Source: Rhodovibrionaceae bacterium
Lineage (GTDB): Bacteria; Pseudomonadota; Alphaproteobacteria; Kiloniellales; DSM-21159
Direction: 5' to 3'
Length of the DNA stretch: 64,000 nucleotides
NCBI GenBank assembly: GCA_028279885.1
Contig: JANQMX010000111.1
Location: 1 to 64,000, forward strand
This document shows, one piece after another, positions 17,223-26,312 of this stretch. The position numbers and the translations under genes are program-made. Numbering within the stretch: position 1 is the first letter of the stretch; every line of letters starts with the position of its first letter. Under the pieces are notes generated by a model. That model was given only the letters and a program-made list of their open reading frames with translations. It was not told where the DNA came from and made no database searches.

Positions 17223-19433
17223 ATGTCCCCCGCAACTTTTATCCCGCTCACCGGTTACGTGGACCGACTGTCTGCACGGCCCGGCGAGACCCTGGATTTC
17301 AAGATCAGCTCGACCCTGTCTGTGCCCTACGAAGCGAAGCTGATGCGAGTCATATCGGCCGACCCCAACCCGGACGGGCCAGGCATTCTGGAGGAGGACC
17401 TGTCTGGCGTCTTCCGAGGGTGTTTTCCTTCGCGCTATCAAGACTACCGCCTCGGCTCCTACGTGCGGGTGCCGGCAAAAGGGGCGCTTGTGTCCTTGTC
17501 GGCTTTTACAGTCGTTGCTACCGTTTGGCCCACCACACCTGACAAGGGCCGGCAAGCCATCGTCAGTTGTTGCGACCCGCACATCACGGCAGGCTTCTCG
17601 TTCGGCCTCGATGAAAGAGGCTGCGTCCGCCTTCAGCTTGGGGCCGGCGAGGCAGCCCCCATCGAGGTCGCGGCGCCTGAACCGCTTAAGTGCCGCCGCT
17701 GGTATCGAGCTTGGGCCTCCTACGACCCATCTCGGGGTGTCGTCACTGTAGGCCAGCAGCTCCTCGAGCCTCATGTCGAGCCCCAGGAAACGCAGATAGA
17801 GGTCACGGGCGGTCTTAGGCCTGCCAGCGCCGAGGATGTTCTCATCGCTGCGTGCAACGACAGCCCGGTCGCCGACCACTTCAACGGCAAGATCGAAGCG
17901 CCGGTCCTTTTAGGGCGTGCGCTCAGTGCCGCGGAGATCGTTGCCCTTGCGCCGCAAAGTGCGGCGCCGGATAGCCTGGCCTGTTGGGACTTCTCTCGCG
18001 GGATCTCGACCCTGACCGTCACGGACCTTGGGCCGAATGAACTGCACGGCGAGATCGTCAACCTGCCGGCGCGCGGGATGAAGGGTTCGACCTGGGACGG
18101 ACGAGAAATGTGCTGGCGCCACGCGCCGGAGCACTACGGCGCCATCCACTTCCATGACGACGACTTCTACGACTGCGGCTGGGAAACCGACTTCTCCTTC
18201 ACCGTGCCAAACGACCTTCGCAGCGGCGTCTACGCCATGCGCCTCAGCTGCGAGGGAGTGGAGGACACCATCCCCTTTTTCGTCTGCCCGCCGAAAGGCG
18301 AGCGGCAGTCCCAACTCTGTGTGGTCATCCCGACCTTCACCTACGTCATCTACTCCAACAACGCGCGCTACGATTTCGGTGAGGCGCTCAAGGAGCGCAT
18401 GGTGGCTTGGGGGGCGTCGCCCTGGAACCCGGCCGAACATCCGCAGTTCGGTCTCTCGACCTACAACCTGCACAGCGACGGCAGCGGCATCTGCAACATC
18501 TCCAGCCGCCGGCCGATGCTCAACCTGCGCTGCGGTTACCTGACCCTCGTGCGGCCCCGCTGCGGCTCGGGCCTCCGACACTTTCAGGCAGACACGCATC
18601 TCCTGGCTTGGCTCGAGCATGTCGGCTTGGCCTACGATGTCGTCACCGACCAGGAGTTGCACGAGGAAGGCGTCGCCTGCCTCTCCGGCTACAAGGCGGT
18701 GCTGACTTGCACACACCCCGAATACCATACGGTCGAGACCCTCAATGCGCTGCGGGACTATCGCGATGATGGCGGGCATCTCGTCTATCTCGGCGGCAAC
18801 GGTTTCTACTGGCGCGTGGCGCTGCACCGGGAGGCACCGGGTGCCATCGAAATCCGCCGCGGCGAAGGTGGTTTGCGTTTCTGGGCGGCACAGCCCGGCG
18901 AGTACTACAACGCCTTCGACGGAAACTACGGCGGGCTTTGGCTCCGCAATGGTCGAGCGCCGCAGAAGTTGGCCGGCGTCGGCTTCACCTCTCAGGGCGC
19001 CTTCTCCGGCAGCTACTACCGCCGCACGCCTGAGAGCCGCGATCCGAGCGTCGGTTGGATCTTCGAGGGAATTGAGGAGGAGATCATCGGCGATTTCGGC
19101 CTCTCCGGCTGTGGTGCAGCCGGCTATGAGCTCGACCGAGTCGACTACGATCTCGGCTCGCCGGATGCGACGGTGATTCTCGCCCGTTCGGAAGGACACG
19201 ACGAAACCTTCGTCCCTGTCCCGGAAGACATCCTCAACCACGTCGGCACCACAACTGGCGAGCGACCCGAAGCTCTGATCCGGGCCGAGATGGTCTACTG
19301 CGCCCTGCCGGGTGGCGGCGCGGTCTTTTCCGTTGGCTCCATCACCTTCTGCGGCAGCCTGCCCAGCAACGACTTCGACAACAACGTCTCACGGCTGTTG
19401 CTGAACGTGGTGCGGCGCTTCCTGGCCGACTGA
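17223..19433 (+). CDS. N,N-dimethylformamidase large (beta) subunit-like protein
   Basis: This 736-residue protein resembles the large subunit of N,N-dimethylformamidase. The N-terminal third is a beta-rich jelly-roll/lectin-like part containing FNGKIEAPVLLGRALS. The C-terminal half has the family hallmark FVCPPKG...PTFTYVIYSNNARYDFGE (about residues 357-385) and a glutamine-amidotransferase-like core (GGHLVYLGGNGFYWR). Characterised DMFase binds one iron through two tyrosines and a glutamate; tyrosines are plentiful here but the ligands cannot be assigned by eye. The small alpha subunit is not present nearby. It follows the dehydrogenase cluster in the same direction and may hydrolyse an amide in the same pathway. 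No signal peptide is seen. Its 3' end overlaps modC by 45 bases. Confidence 0.82.
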   Translation: MSPATFIPLTGYVDRLSARPGETLDFKISSTLSVPYEAKLMRVISADPNPDGPGILEEDLSGVFRGCFPSRYQDYRLGSYVRVPAKGALVSLSAFTVVATVWPTTPDKGRQAIVSCCDPHITAGFSFGLDERGCVRLQLGAGEAAPIEVAAPEPLKCRRWYRAWASYDPSRGVVTVGQQLLEPHVEPQETQIEVTGGLRPASAEDVLIAACNDSPVADHFNGKIEAPVLLGRALSAAEIVALAPQSAAPDSLACWDFSRGISTLTVTDLGPNELHGEIVNLPARGMKGSTWDGREMCWRHAPEHYGAIHFHDDDFYDCGWETDFSFTVPNDLRSGVYAMRLSCEGVEDTIPFFVCPPKGERQSQLCVVIPTFTYVIYSNNARYDFGEALKERMVAWGASPWNPAEHPQFGLSTYNLHSDGSGICNISSRRPMLNLRCGYLTLVRPRCGSGLRHFQADTHLLAWLEHVGLAYDVVTDQELHEEGVACLSGYKAVLTCTHPEYHTVETLNALRDYRDDGGHLVYLGGNGFYWRVALHREAPGAIEIRRGEGGLRFWAAQPGEYYNAFDGNYGGLWLRNGRAPQKLAGVGFTSQGAFSGSYYRRTPESRDPSVGWIFEGIEEEIIGDFGLSGCGAAGYELDRVDYDLGSPDATVILARSEGHDETFVPVPEDILNHVGTTTGERPEALIRAEMVYCALPGGGAVFSVGSITFCGSLPSNDFDNNVSRLLLNVVRRFLAD

Positions 19434-20597
19434 AGACTCCTCGCGACCCTCGCCATGCGCGGCAGAGAGGGCGCGGCGGTCGAAGGCAACCGACTTGATC
19501 AGCGCGAAAACCGGCGTGCCGGGGGTAAGGCCGAGCTCGGCCACGGCCTCGCGGGTCAGCCGTGCCCGCAGGCGCTGACCGCCGACCTCGACAAGGGTCT
19601 CGGCGAAGGCGGTCTCGGGCTCCTCGACAATCTCTTGGATGGTGCCGGCCAGCACATTGCGGAAGCTGATGCCGGTCGGTCTCTGCGTCGCCAGCCCGAC
19701 GTCGCGGGCGCGGATGCGCAGGCGCACGTCCTCGCCCACGGCGACGTCGGCTTGCGGCAGGGACAGCGGCTGGCCGCCAAGCTCCAGGCGCGTCATACGG
19801 AAGTTGGGGTCGTGGCCCGCCACTCGGGCAGACACGACCACGCCGGCTTCGAACCGCCCTGTCTCGGGGCTGAGATCGAGGCGTTCCAGCAGCGCTTGCA
19901 GAGGGCCTTCGGCGACCTTGCGGCCCTTCGCGATCAGGACCATGCGGTCGGCCAGGCGCGACACCTCGCCGATGTCGTGGCTGACGTAGAGGATGGGCAG
20001 GCCAAGCGCCTGGGGGAGGGCCTCGAAGTAGGGCAGAATCTCTTCCTTGGTCATGCGATCGAGGGCCGAGAGCGGCTCGTCCATCAACAGCACGCGAGGG
20101 CGCGAGAGCAGAGCTCGGCCGAGGGCGACACGCTGGCGCTCGCCGCCGGAGAGTGCTTCCGGCGCTCGCTCGAGCAGATGGTCGATGCCGAGCAGGGCAA
20201 CGATGTCGTCGAAGGAGGGGGCGCCGTTGCGGGTCTCCGTGCCGGCGCGTTTTGCGCCGTAGAGCAGGTTCTTGGCGACGGAGAGATGCGGGAAGAGACT
20301 GGCTTCCTGAAAGACATAGCCCACGGCGCGCCGATGCGGCGGGAGATAGTGGCCGCGCGCCTCATCCTGCCAAGCCTCGCCGCCAACGGATAGGTGGCCG
20401 GGCAGGCGGTTGAGTCCGGCGATGCAGCGTAGGAGGCTGGTCTTGCCGCAGCCCGAAGGGCCGAAGAGGGCGGTGATGCCCTGCAGTGGCGCGGTGAAAT
20501 CGATATCGAGCGAGAAGCCGTTGCGCCGATCGCCGAGACGACCGGCAAAGCGGGCATCGATGCCGTTCTCCCGCGCGGCAGCGGCTGCACGGGTCAT
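19389..20597 (-). CDS. modC: Molybdate ABC transporter ATP-binding protein ModC
   Basis: This 402-residue ATPase has Walker [10 protein letters not shown] near residue 45, signature [15 protein letters not shown], Walker [12 protein letters not shown] and H-loop YVSHDIGE, then a C-terminal TOBE/Mop domain (about residues 300-370) that binds molybdate. The start ATG at 20597 overlaps the modB stop by four bases, ruling out a longer form. The last 45 bases overlap the convergent formamidase-like gene, with a tail beyond the usual ModC end. It powers high-affinity molybdate uptake with ModA and ModB. Confidence 0.95.
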   Translation of the reverse strand: MTRAAAAARENGIDARFAGRLGDRRNGFSLDIDFTAPLQGITALFGPSGCGKTSLLRCIAGLNRLPGHLSVGGEAWQDEARGHYLPPHRRAVGYVFQEASLFPHLSVAKNLLYGAKRAGTETRNGAPSFDDIVALLGIDHLLERAPEALSGGERQRVALGRALLSRPRVLLMDEPLSALDRMTKEEILPYFEALPQALGLPILYVSHDIGEVSRLADRMVLIAKGRKVAEGPLQALLERLDLSPETGRFEAGVVVSARVAGHDPNFRMTRLELGGQPLSLPQADVAVGEDVRLRIRARDVGLATQRPTGISFRNVLAGTIQEIVEEPETAFAETLVEVGGQRLRARLTREAVAELGLTPGTPVFALIKSVAFDRRALSAAHGEGREESSVGQEAPHHVQQQP

Positions 20598-21289
20598 GGC
20601 GTGCTTTGCCCCAGGCGCCGGCCGAGACGCCTGTCGAGCAGCATCATGGTCAGGATGACTAGGAAGGAGAAGATGAGCAGCCCGCCGGCCAGGATGTGAG
20701 CCTTGGTCCACTGCAGGGTCTCGACGTAGTCGTAGACGGCGATGGACAGCACGCGGGTCTCGCCGGGTATGTTGCCGCCGATCATCAGGATGACGCCAAA
20801 CTCACCGACCGTGTGGGCGAAGCCGAGCACGGCCCCGGTCAGCAGTCCGGGGCGGGCAAGGGGCAGGGCAACGCTCCAGAAGCGATCCCAGGGCGAGGCA
20901 CGCAGGGTGGCCGCGACCTCCAAGGGGCGCTCGCCGAAGGCTTCGAAGGCATTGCGGATGGGCTGTACCACGAAGGGCATGGAATAGAATACCGAGCCGA
21001 TCACCAGCCCTTCGAAGGTGAAGGCCAAGGTGCGCCCGCCGAACAGGCCGGCGATCCAGCCGCCGGGGCCTTCCGGGCCGAGCAGGATGAGGAGGTAGAA
21101 GCCGAGCACTGTCGGTGGCAGCACCAGCGGCAGGGCGACGACGGCGGCCACGGCCTCCTTCCATCGGCTCTGGGAGCGGGCGAGCCACCAGGCGATCGGC
21201 GTACCGATGACCAGCAGCACAAGGGTAGTGACGGTCGCCAGCTCCAGGGTCAGGCGGATGGGTGACCAGAGTTCCGCGAAGTCGAGCAT
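20594..21289 (-). CDS. modB: Molybdate ABC transporter permease ModB
   Basis: This 231-residue membrane protein has five predicted segments and the permease loop [25 protein letters not shown] (about 145-169), plus the ModB-typical [17 protein letters not shown] near 185-201. It lies 15 bases after modA and overlaps modC by four bases, so modA-modB-modC form one unit. Confidence 0.96.
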   Translation of the reverse strand: MLDFAELWSPIRLTLELATVTTLVLLVIGTPIAWWLARSQSRWKEAVAAVVALPLVLPPTVLGFYLLILLGPEGPGGWIAGLFGGRTLAFTFEGLVIGSVFYSMPFVVQPIRNAFEAFGERPLEVAATLRASPWDRFWSVALPLARPGLLTGAVLGFAHTVGEFGVILMIGGNIPGETRVLSIAVYDYVETLQWTKAHILAGGLLIFSFLVILTMMLLDRRLGRRLGQSTP

Positions 21290-21304
21290 CCGACGCTGCC
21301 CCCT

Positions 21305-22075
21305 CTAGCTTTCATAGCCATAGCGGGCGAGCACTGCGCGGGCCGCGTCGCTCTTGAGGAAGGCCATGAAGGCTTGGGCCGCTTCGCTGTCCTTTCCGGC
21401 CGTCAGCAGCACGGCGTCTTGAGCGATGGGGCTGTGCAGCTTGGCGGGGACCACCCAGTAAGAGCCGCCCTCGTGAACAGCCAATTGGGACAGGGCGACA
21501 AAGCCGACCTCGGCGTTGCCGGTGGCAGCAAACTGAAAAGCCTGAGAGGCGTTGTTGCCTTGCACCAGCTTGGGCGTGAGCGCGTCGCGGAGGCTCAGGG
21601 CCTGCAGCGCTTCCACTGCCGCGGCGCCATAGGGCGCGGTCAGCGGATTGGCGATGGCGAGCTTGGTGAAGTCGCCCTCATGCAGGGTCGCTTCTCCGGT
21701 AACGCGCCCCTTGTCTCGGCTGAACAGGGCGAGGCGGCCCCAGGCGTAGGTGAAGCGGCTGTCGGCCACGGCCAAGCCTTCGGCAACGGCACGCTCCGGG
21801 CGTGCCTGATCGGCCGCGAGGAAGACGTCGAAGGGTGCGCCCTGGGCGATCTGCGTGTAGAGCTGCCCGGTGGCGCCAAAGCTGAAGAGTGGGCGATAGC
21901 CGCTTTTCGCTTCGAAAAGGGCGCCGATCTCCCGGGCTGCGTCGCTGAAGTTGGCCGCCGTGGCGACGCGGAACTCGGCCGCCTTGGCTTGACCGGGCGC
22001 AACAGCGAGAAGGCCGGCCATCGTTAAGGCAACGACCAGCAGACTGGCGAGTTTACGATATGTCAGCAGAGACAT
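21305..22075 (-). CDS. modA: Molybdate-binding periplasmic protein ModA
   Basis: This 256-residue protein has a Sec signal peptide (residues 10-32, ending AKAAEF) and the ModA fold: ATAANFSDAAREI at the N-terminal anion site, SFGATGQLYTQI and GNNASQAF. It captures molybdate or tungstate in the periplasm for ModBC. A ModE-box-like palindrome covers the start codon and first codons (see the regulatory entry at 22056-22079). Confidence 0.96.
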   Translation of the reverse strand: MSLLTYRKLASLLVVALTMAGLLAVAPGQAKAAEFRVATAANFSDAAREIGALFEAKSGYRPLFSFGATGQLYTQIAQGAPFDVFLAADQARPERAVAEGLAVADSRFTYAWGRLALFSRDKGRVTGEATLHEGDFTKLAIANPLTAPYGAAAVEALQALSLRDALTPKLVQGNNASQAFQFAATGNAEVGFVALSQLAVHEGGSYWVVPAKLHSPIAQDAVLLTAGKDSEAAQAFMAFLKSDAARAVLARYGYES

Positions 22076-22079
22076 ATCG
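22056..22079. promoter_or_regulatory. ModE-box-like operator overlapping the modA start
   Basis: CGATATGTC (22056-22064) and GACATATCG (22071-22079) form a perfect 9-bp inverted repeat with a six-base spacer. The outer CG-N-TAT ... ATA-N-CG arrangement with six-base spacing fits the known ModE operator architecture. The modA start codon (22073-22075) lies inside it, so a bound repressor would block the earliest transcribed or translated region. modE is the next gene upstream. An RNA hairpin hiding the start codon is an alternative reading. Confidence 0.7.
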
Positions 22080-22113
22080 CTAGTTAGCCGCGCTGTTCCT
22101 TCTGGCGCAAGGG

Positions 22114-22491
22114 CTATTTCGGTGGTGGCGCAGGCTCGATTGTCTGCAAGGCGCGCAGAGCGCCAAGCTCACGCTCGACCGCGCGTTCGGCTTCGGTCTC
22201 GATGCGGCGATAGAGGGCCAGGACCTGTTCGCCGGTCTCGGTCAATGCGGCCCCGCCCTTGCTGCGCCCACCGCGGCTGGTGGACACCAAAGGCTCCTTG
22301 AAACTGCGGTTCATCCGCTCCACCAGGCTCCAGGCGCGCTTGTAGCTCATGCCCATCCGCCGACCGGCTGCCGCGATGGATCCCGTCTCGCGAATACCGT
22401 CCAGGATATCCGCCTTGCCGGGGCCGATTGCGCCGTCCTCTTCCAGGACGATGCGGAGCCTGGCTCCCTTTGTCTTGCCACCTTCCTTCAT
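22114..22491 (-). CDS. ModE-like winged-helix regulator (DNA-binding domain only)
   Basis: This 125-residue protein matches the N-terminal LysR-type winged helix of ModE: ADILDGIRETGSIAAAGRRMGMSYKRAWSLVERMN (about residues 18-52, split here by motifs GSIAAA and MSYKRAW). It lacks the C-terminal Mop/TOBE domains that bind molybdate in E. coli ModE. It lies 38 bases upstream of modA in the same direction. Short ModE proteins of this kind occur in other proteobacteria, and must sense molybdate differently or respond through another partner. Confidence 0.88.
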   Translation of the reverse strand: MKEGGKTKGARLRIVLEEDGAIGPGKADILDGIRETGSIAAAGRRMGMSYKRAWSLVERMNRSFKEPLVSTSRGGRSKGGAALTETGEQVLALYRRIETEAERAVERELGALRALQTIEPAPPPK

Positions 22492-22669
22492 GCGAAAAGA
22501 CTAGCTGAGCCTTCGCCGTTGGTCAGCTCTTGTCTCTGCCGAGCTCTTGTCCTTTTCCTGGGGCTTGAGAGGCGCGGCGCGAAGCGGATAATCGCGCAAT
22601 CTTGCAGTTTCAGCCGACGCCCCGACTCGTGATCCCACGCACTGCCAGCATAGACCGCGAAGATCTGAC

Positions 22670-25261
22670 GTGAGCCGACCCAATGCCCTTCCAGGCCTTG
22701 CCGCCGTAGTTCGGCGAGTGGTTGGCTTCTCGTGCCGCCATCCGCGCAAGGTCTGCCTATTTTACCTCCTGCTGGCGATGCTGGCCGCGGCAATCCTGCC
22801 GAACTTGGCGGTCAACACCGATACGGCCCGCATGCTCGACCGCACTTTGTCTTTCCGGCAGAGCTACGATGCCTTCATTCAAGCTTTTCCCACCTACGAC
22901 AAGAGCTTCATTGCCGTCATAGAAGCTGCGACGGCCGAGCAGGCCAAGGCGGCCCGCGACCAGCTTGCGGAGGCTTTCCGCGCGCGGTCCGATCGCTTCG
23001 AAGACGTGCAAGTGCCCACCGGCGGCGAATTCCTTGAGCGCTATGGGGTCTTTCTGCTCGATGAGTCGGAGGTGGCGCGCCTGGCGGCCGGTCTACCGGC
23101 CGGCGAAGAGCTGCTGCAGATGCTCAATCGCGACACAAGTCTCTCGGGCTTTGCCGAAGCGCTGGGCAAGATCGCGAGCGAAGCGCCGGACGATGATCCG
23201 AAGTGGGGCGTTGCCGGTCGGCTGCTAGCCGAGACGGCCACGGTCCTCGAAGCCGCGCGCGCAGGCGAGGAGCGGCCGCTGTCCTGGCGTTACGTGATTT
23301 GGGCGGAGGAGCCGCTGCTGGAGATTGTCGTGGTTCGTCCGGAACTCGACTTCGCCGCGCTCGTTCCGGCGCAAGAGGCCATGGCAGAAGCGCAAGCGAT
23401 CGCGGCCGCGGTCGAGAGCGACTTCGGCGGCGCCGTCGAAATTGGTCTCACGGGCCAAACAGCCTTGGAAACCGAGGAGCTTGAGGCGGCCTCAGGCGGC
23501 TCGGCGCTGGCGGCGGTGCTATCGTTTATCTTCGTATCGCTGGTGCTGGGGTTTGGTTTGCGCTCCTGGGTGCTGGTGGTGGCCTCCCTCGCCAGCCTGG
23601 TGATCGGCCTGCTGCTCACCGCCGGCTTTGCCACCTTGGCTATCGGTGAGCTCAATCTCATCTCGGTCGCCTTCGCCGTCCTGTTCATCGGGCTCAGCAT
23701 CGATTTCTCCATCCATTTCTCACTGCGCTACCAGGAGGCCTGCAGGAACGGGGACGGCGCCGACTCGATCAATGTCTGTGCGGTGGAGCTGGGGCCGGCA
23801 CTCTTCCTCTGTGCGCCGACCACGGCCCTGGCCTTTTTCTCCTTCCTGTTCACCGACTTCGTCGGCATGGCGCAGCTCGGCCTTATCTCCGGCGCCGGCA
23901 TCATCATCGCGATGCTGCTCTCGCTCACCTTCCTGCCGGCGCTGCTGACCCTGCTGCCGCGCCCCAGCGCCGTTGAGCGACGACGCAACCTCTTGATAGC
24001 CGACCTCATGGGGCAGCTGTCCCGTACGCCGGTCGCGTTGACCATTCTTCTGGCGATTGCCGCGTCCATCGTCTTTGCCCACCGCGTGCAGTTTGACGCC
24101 GATACGATGGCGCTGAGAGACCCGGACGCGCTGTCGGTCGAGTTCTTCTATCGCCTTGCCGAAGATCCGGTGACGTCCCCCTACGCAATCCAAATCCTGG
24201 TTCCGGAGGCGGAGGCAGTAGAGCTCGTGCCAAGGCTGGAGGCCTTGCCCCTGGTGGCGGAGGTGCGCTGGCGGGAGAGCTTTCAACCGCGGGATATCGC
24301 CGAGAAGCAGGCCATCCTGCAGAGCGCACTGGCCTCGGCTGCCTGGTCCGACCGCTTCTCCTTCGCGCTCGATCTCGGCCTGAGCGACAGCGAGGCCCTG
24401 GACGAAACCGCCGCGGTCGCCGGCGAGTTGGCCGCCTCCGGCCCTGAGGCCGTAAGGGACAGAGCGGACGACCTACTGGAAGCCTTGCAGGACTTCGAGA
24501 GCCCGGCCGAGGGCCAGCCCAACGCCGTGGACAGACTGCAGAGTCTGCTCTTTGCCGAGCTTCCCGAGCCCTTGACGGACTTGGCCGAGGACGACATCGG
24601 CGCGCCAGAAGAGACGGTTTCGATACCCGACGAGCTTCTGCGCCTCTATCAGACGCCGGATTACCTTTTGCGCCTGGAGGTCATTCCGCAGGAGGGTGCC
24701 GCCGACCCCGAGATCGCAGATGTCTTCGTCGACAGCGTCAAATCGGTGGTGCCCTCGGCGACAGGCACCTTGCCGGAGATTGTCGAGGCGGGCCGCGTTA
24801 TCGTCCGCTCGATGCTGGAGGCCACGGCCATCGCCTCGGTCGCCGTCATCCTGTTGCTGTTCGCTGTGTTTCGGTCGCCGCTCGCGGTTGCCTTGACGCT
24901 GCTTCCCGTCGCGACCGCGGCGCTGCTGACCCTGGGGGCGATGGCGCTTCTTGGGCTGTCGTTCAACTTCGCCAACGTCATCGTCGTTCCGCTGCTGATC
25001 GGGCTTGGCATCGACAGCGGCATTCACTTGGTCATGCGCGGGCGGCAGTCCGAAAGCCTGAACCGAACCTCGACGCCGAAGGCCGTGCTGCTCAGCGCCC
25101 TGACCACCATCGGATCTTTCGGGACCTTGGCGGTGTCGAGCCACCGTGGCACCGCCAGCATGGGAGAGCTTCTGGCGCTCTCGCTCTTTCTGCTGCTGGT
25201 CGCGTCCTTGGTGCTTCTGCCTTGGGTTCTGAACCGGCCTTGGCTGAAGGGACGTTACTAA
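22670..25261 (+). CDS. hpnN: Hopanoid-associated RND/MMPL transporter HpnN
   Basis: This 863-residue protein has two RND halves. Each has one membrane segment, a large periplasmic domain and a bundle of five segments (about residues 275-445 and 720-860), the first with sterol-sensing-domain-like character (FIGLSIDFSIHFSLRYQE). The N-terminal NTDTARMLDRTLSFRQSYDAF region matches the HpnN family, which moves hopanoids to the outer membrane. Length fits. Translation starts at GTG 22670 with a weak ribosome site, divergent from modE. hpnA lies 1 kb downstream, which supports the hopanoid link, although no squalene-hopene cyclase is in the window. Confidence 0.88.
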   Translation: MSRPNALPGLAAVVRRVVGFSCRHPRKVCLFYLLLAMLAAAILPNLAVNTDTARMLDRTLSFRQSYDAFIQAFPTYDKSFIAVIEAATAEQAKAARDQLAEAFRARSDRFEDVQVPTGGEFLERYGVFLLDESEVARLAAGLPAGEELLQMLNRDTSLSGFAEALGKIASEAPDDDPKWGVAGRLLAETATVLEAARAGEERPLSWRYVIWAEEPLLEIVVVRPELDFAALVPAQEAMAEAQAIAAAVESDFGGAVEIGLTGQTALETEELEAASGGSALAAVLSFIFVSLVLGFGLRSWVLVVASLASLVIGLLLTAGFATLAIGELNLISVAFAVLFIGLSIDFSIHFSLRYQEACRNGDGADSINVCAVELGPALFLCAPTTALAFFSFLFTDFVGMAQLGLISGAGIIIAMLLSLTFLPALLTLLPRPSAVERRRNLLIADLMGQLSRTPVALTILLAIAASIVFAHRVQFDADTMALRDPDALSVEFFYRLAEDPVTSPYAIQILVPEAEAVELVPRLEALPLVAEVRWRESFQPRDIAEKQAILQSALASAAWSDRFSFALDLGLSDSEALDETAAVAGELAASGPEAVRDRADDLLEALQDFESPAEGQPNAVDRLQSLLFAELPEPLTDLAEDDIGAPEETVSIPDELLRLYQTPDYLLRLEVIPQEGAADPEIADVFVDSVKSVVPSATGTLPEIVEAGRVIVRSMLEATAIASVAVILLLFAVFRSPLAVALTLLPVATAALLTLGAMALLGLSFNFANVIVVPLLIGLGIDSGIHLVMRGRQSESLNRTSTPKAVLLSALTTIGSFGTLAVSSHRGTASMGELLALSLFLLLVASLVLLPWVLNRPWLKGRY

Positions 25262-25274
25262 GCGGTGTTGACGC

Positions 25275-25631
25275 TCAGCGACTGAAGCGCAGGCTGACGC
25301 AACGCAGGATGACTTGCCCGACCTGCGTGCCGCGGCGGCGGAAGCAGTCGACCAGACGGTTCTGCTCGCTATCGTAGAACAGCCCGTTGCCCAAGGCCTG
25401 AAACCGCGGTGCGGCGATTTCGAATATCGGTACGATCGGCGTCAGGCCGCTTGCCGGCTCCGGCAGATGGCCGCGGGTGATGCGCACGCCTTTGACCACG
25501 GTGGTGTAAAGTGCGGTGGTGCCGTAGCCGCCGCGCTCGACGATGTCGTCTGTCGCCGCGTTCTGCGCCGACGCCCCCGGCGCCGAGACCAACAAGGCTG
25601 CTAAGACAGCCAAGACTCCAAGCTGTTTCAT
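25275..25631 (-). CDS. Small secreted protein of unknown function
   Basis: This 118-residue protein has a clear Sec signal peptide (MKQLGVLAVLAALLVSAPGASAQ). The mature part of about 95 residues has two cysteines (CFRRRG and LRCVS) near the C-terminus that could form a disulfide. I do not recognise the family. It lies on the minus strand between hpnN and a cupin gene. The ATG at 25631 is chosen because it begins the signal peptide. Confidence 0.65.
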   Translation of the reverse strand: MKQLGVLAVLAALLVSAPGASAQNAATDDIVERGGYGTTALYTTVVKGVRITRGHLPEPASGLTPIVPIFEIAAPRFQALGNGLFYDSEQNRLVDCFRRRGTQVGQVILRCVSLRFSR

Positions 25632-25732
25632 TGCTTCAACCCCAGTTTCCCCATGCAAACCCACACCTGAGGCTAACCGAAATCTCGCATTGAAGCAAAA
25701 GAGCGACCGGGGCCCCCGCGAGAGGCAGGGCC

Positions 25733-26104
25733 TTATTCGGTCCCGAAGCCGCTGCCCGGTTTTTTGTATTCCTCCCGCGGTGGGCTGAAGACATCCAAGA
25801 CTTTGGCCCCTTCCGCGCCGGCACGAATGCCGTGCGGCACGTTTCCGGGCGTACGCCAGAAGTCGCCGGCTTTGACCGGCACCTCCTCGCCGTCTTGGAT
25901 GCGAATGGCGCTTCCCTCCAGGAGCACGCCCCACTGCTCTTGGGGGTGGCTGTGTACTTTACCCTCCGCATGCGGCGCGAGCGTCACGACGGAGAGCATC
26001 GAATGATTGCCGACGAAGATACGCGTCGCCAGACCCGGACCGAGTTCCCGGACGATGCCCTGGCTGCTGTCATCGAGGTTATAGAACTCTTGGGTCTTGC
26101 TCAT
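25733..26104 (-). CDS. Cupin-domain protein
   Basis: This 123-residue single-domain cupin has motif 1 HSHPQEQWGVLLEG (about 49-62) and motif 2 with PGNVPHGI, giving the usual three histidines and a glutamate or glutamine as metal ligands. The ATG at 26104 has a strong AGGGAGGA site, preferred over an upstream in-frame ATG. It is divergent from hpnA. The substrate is unknown; possibilities include a small dioxygenase, an isomerase or a sensor. Confidence 0.85.
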   Translation of the reverse strand: MSKTQEFYNLDDSSQGIVRELGPGLATRIFVGNHSMLSVVTLAPHAEGKVHSHPQEQWGVLLEGSAIRIQDGEEVPVKAGDFWRTPGNVPHGIRAGAEGAKVLDVFSPPREEYKKPGSGFGTE

Positions 26105-26312
26105 TGCGCATCCTCCCTGTTGAATTGTGGCAGCCTTCCGCAAGCGTTTGGCCGACTTGGGCAATGGTTCTGCCTATTGTGCGGCCTATGTGAGAGGCGT
26201 CGTTAACTGCTAGACGTTCGTGGGACCGCTTGCACGCCGCAGTTTTGCGCATCTGCCGCGCGGCATGCCAGGCCCGAATCCATGAGACGTGGGCAAGCAA
26301 GGTCGATAAGAC

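Noticed and set aside
20598..20711. Upstream extension of modC
   Set aside because: The ATGA overlap with modB and the start of homology put the start at 20597.
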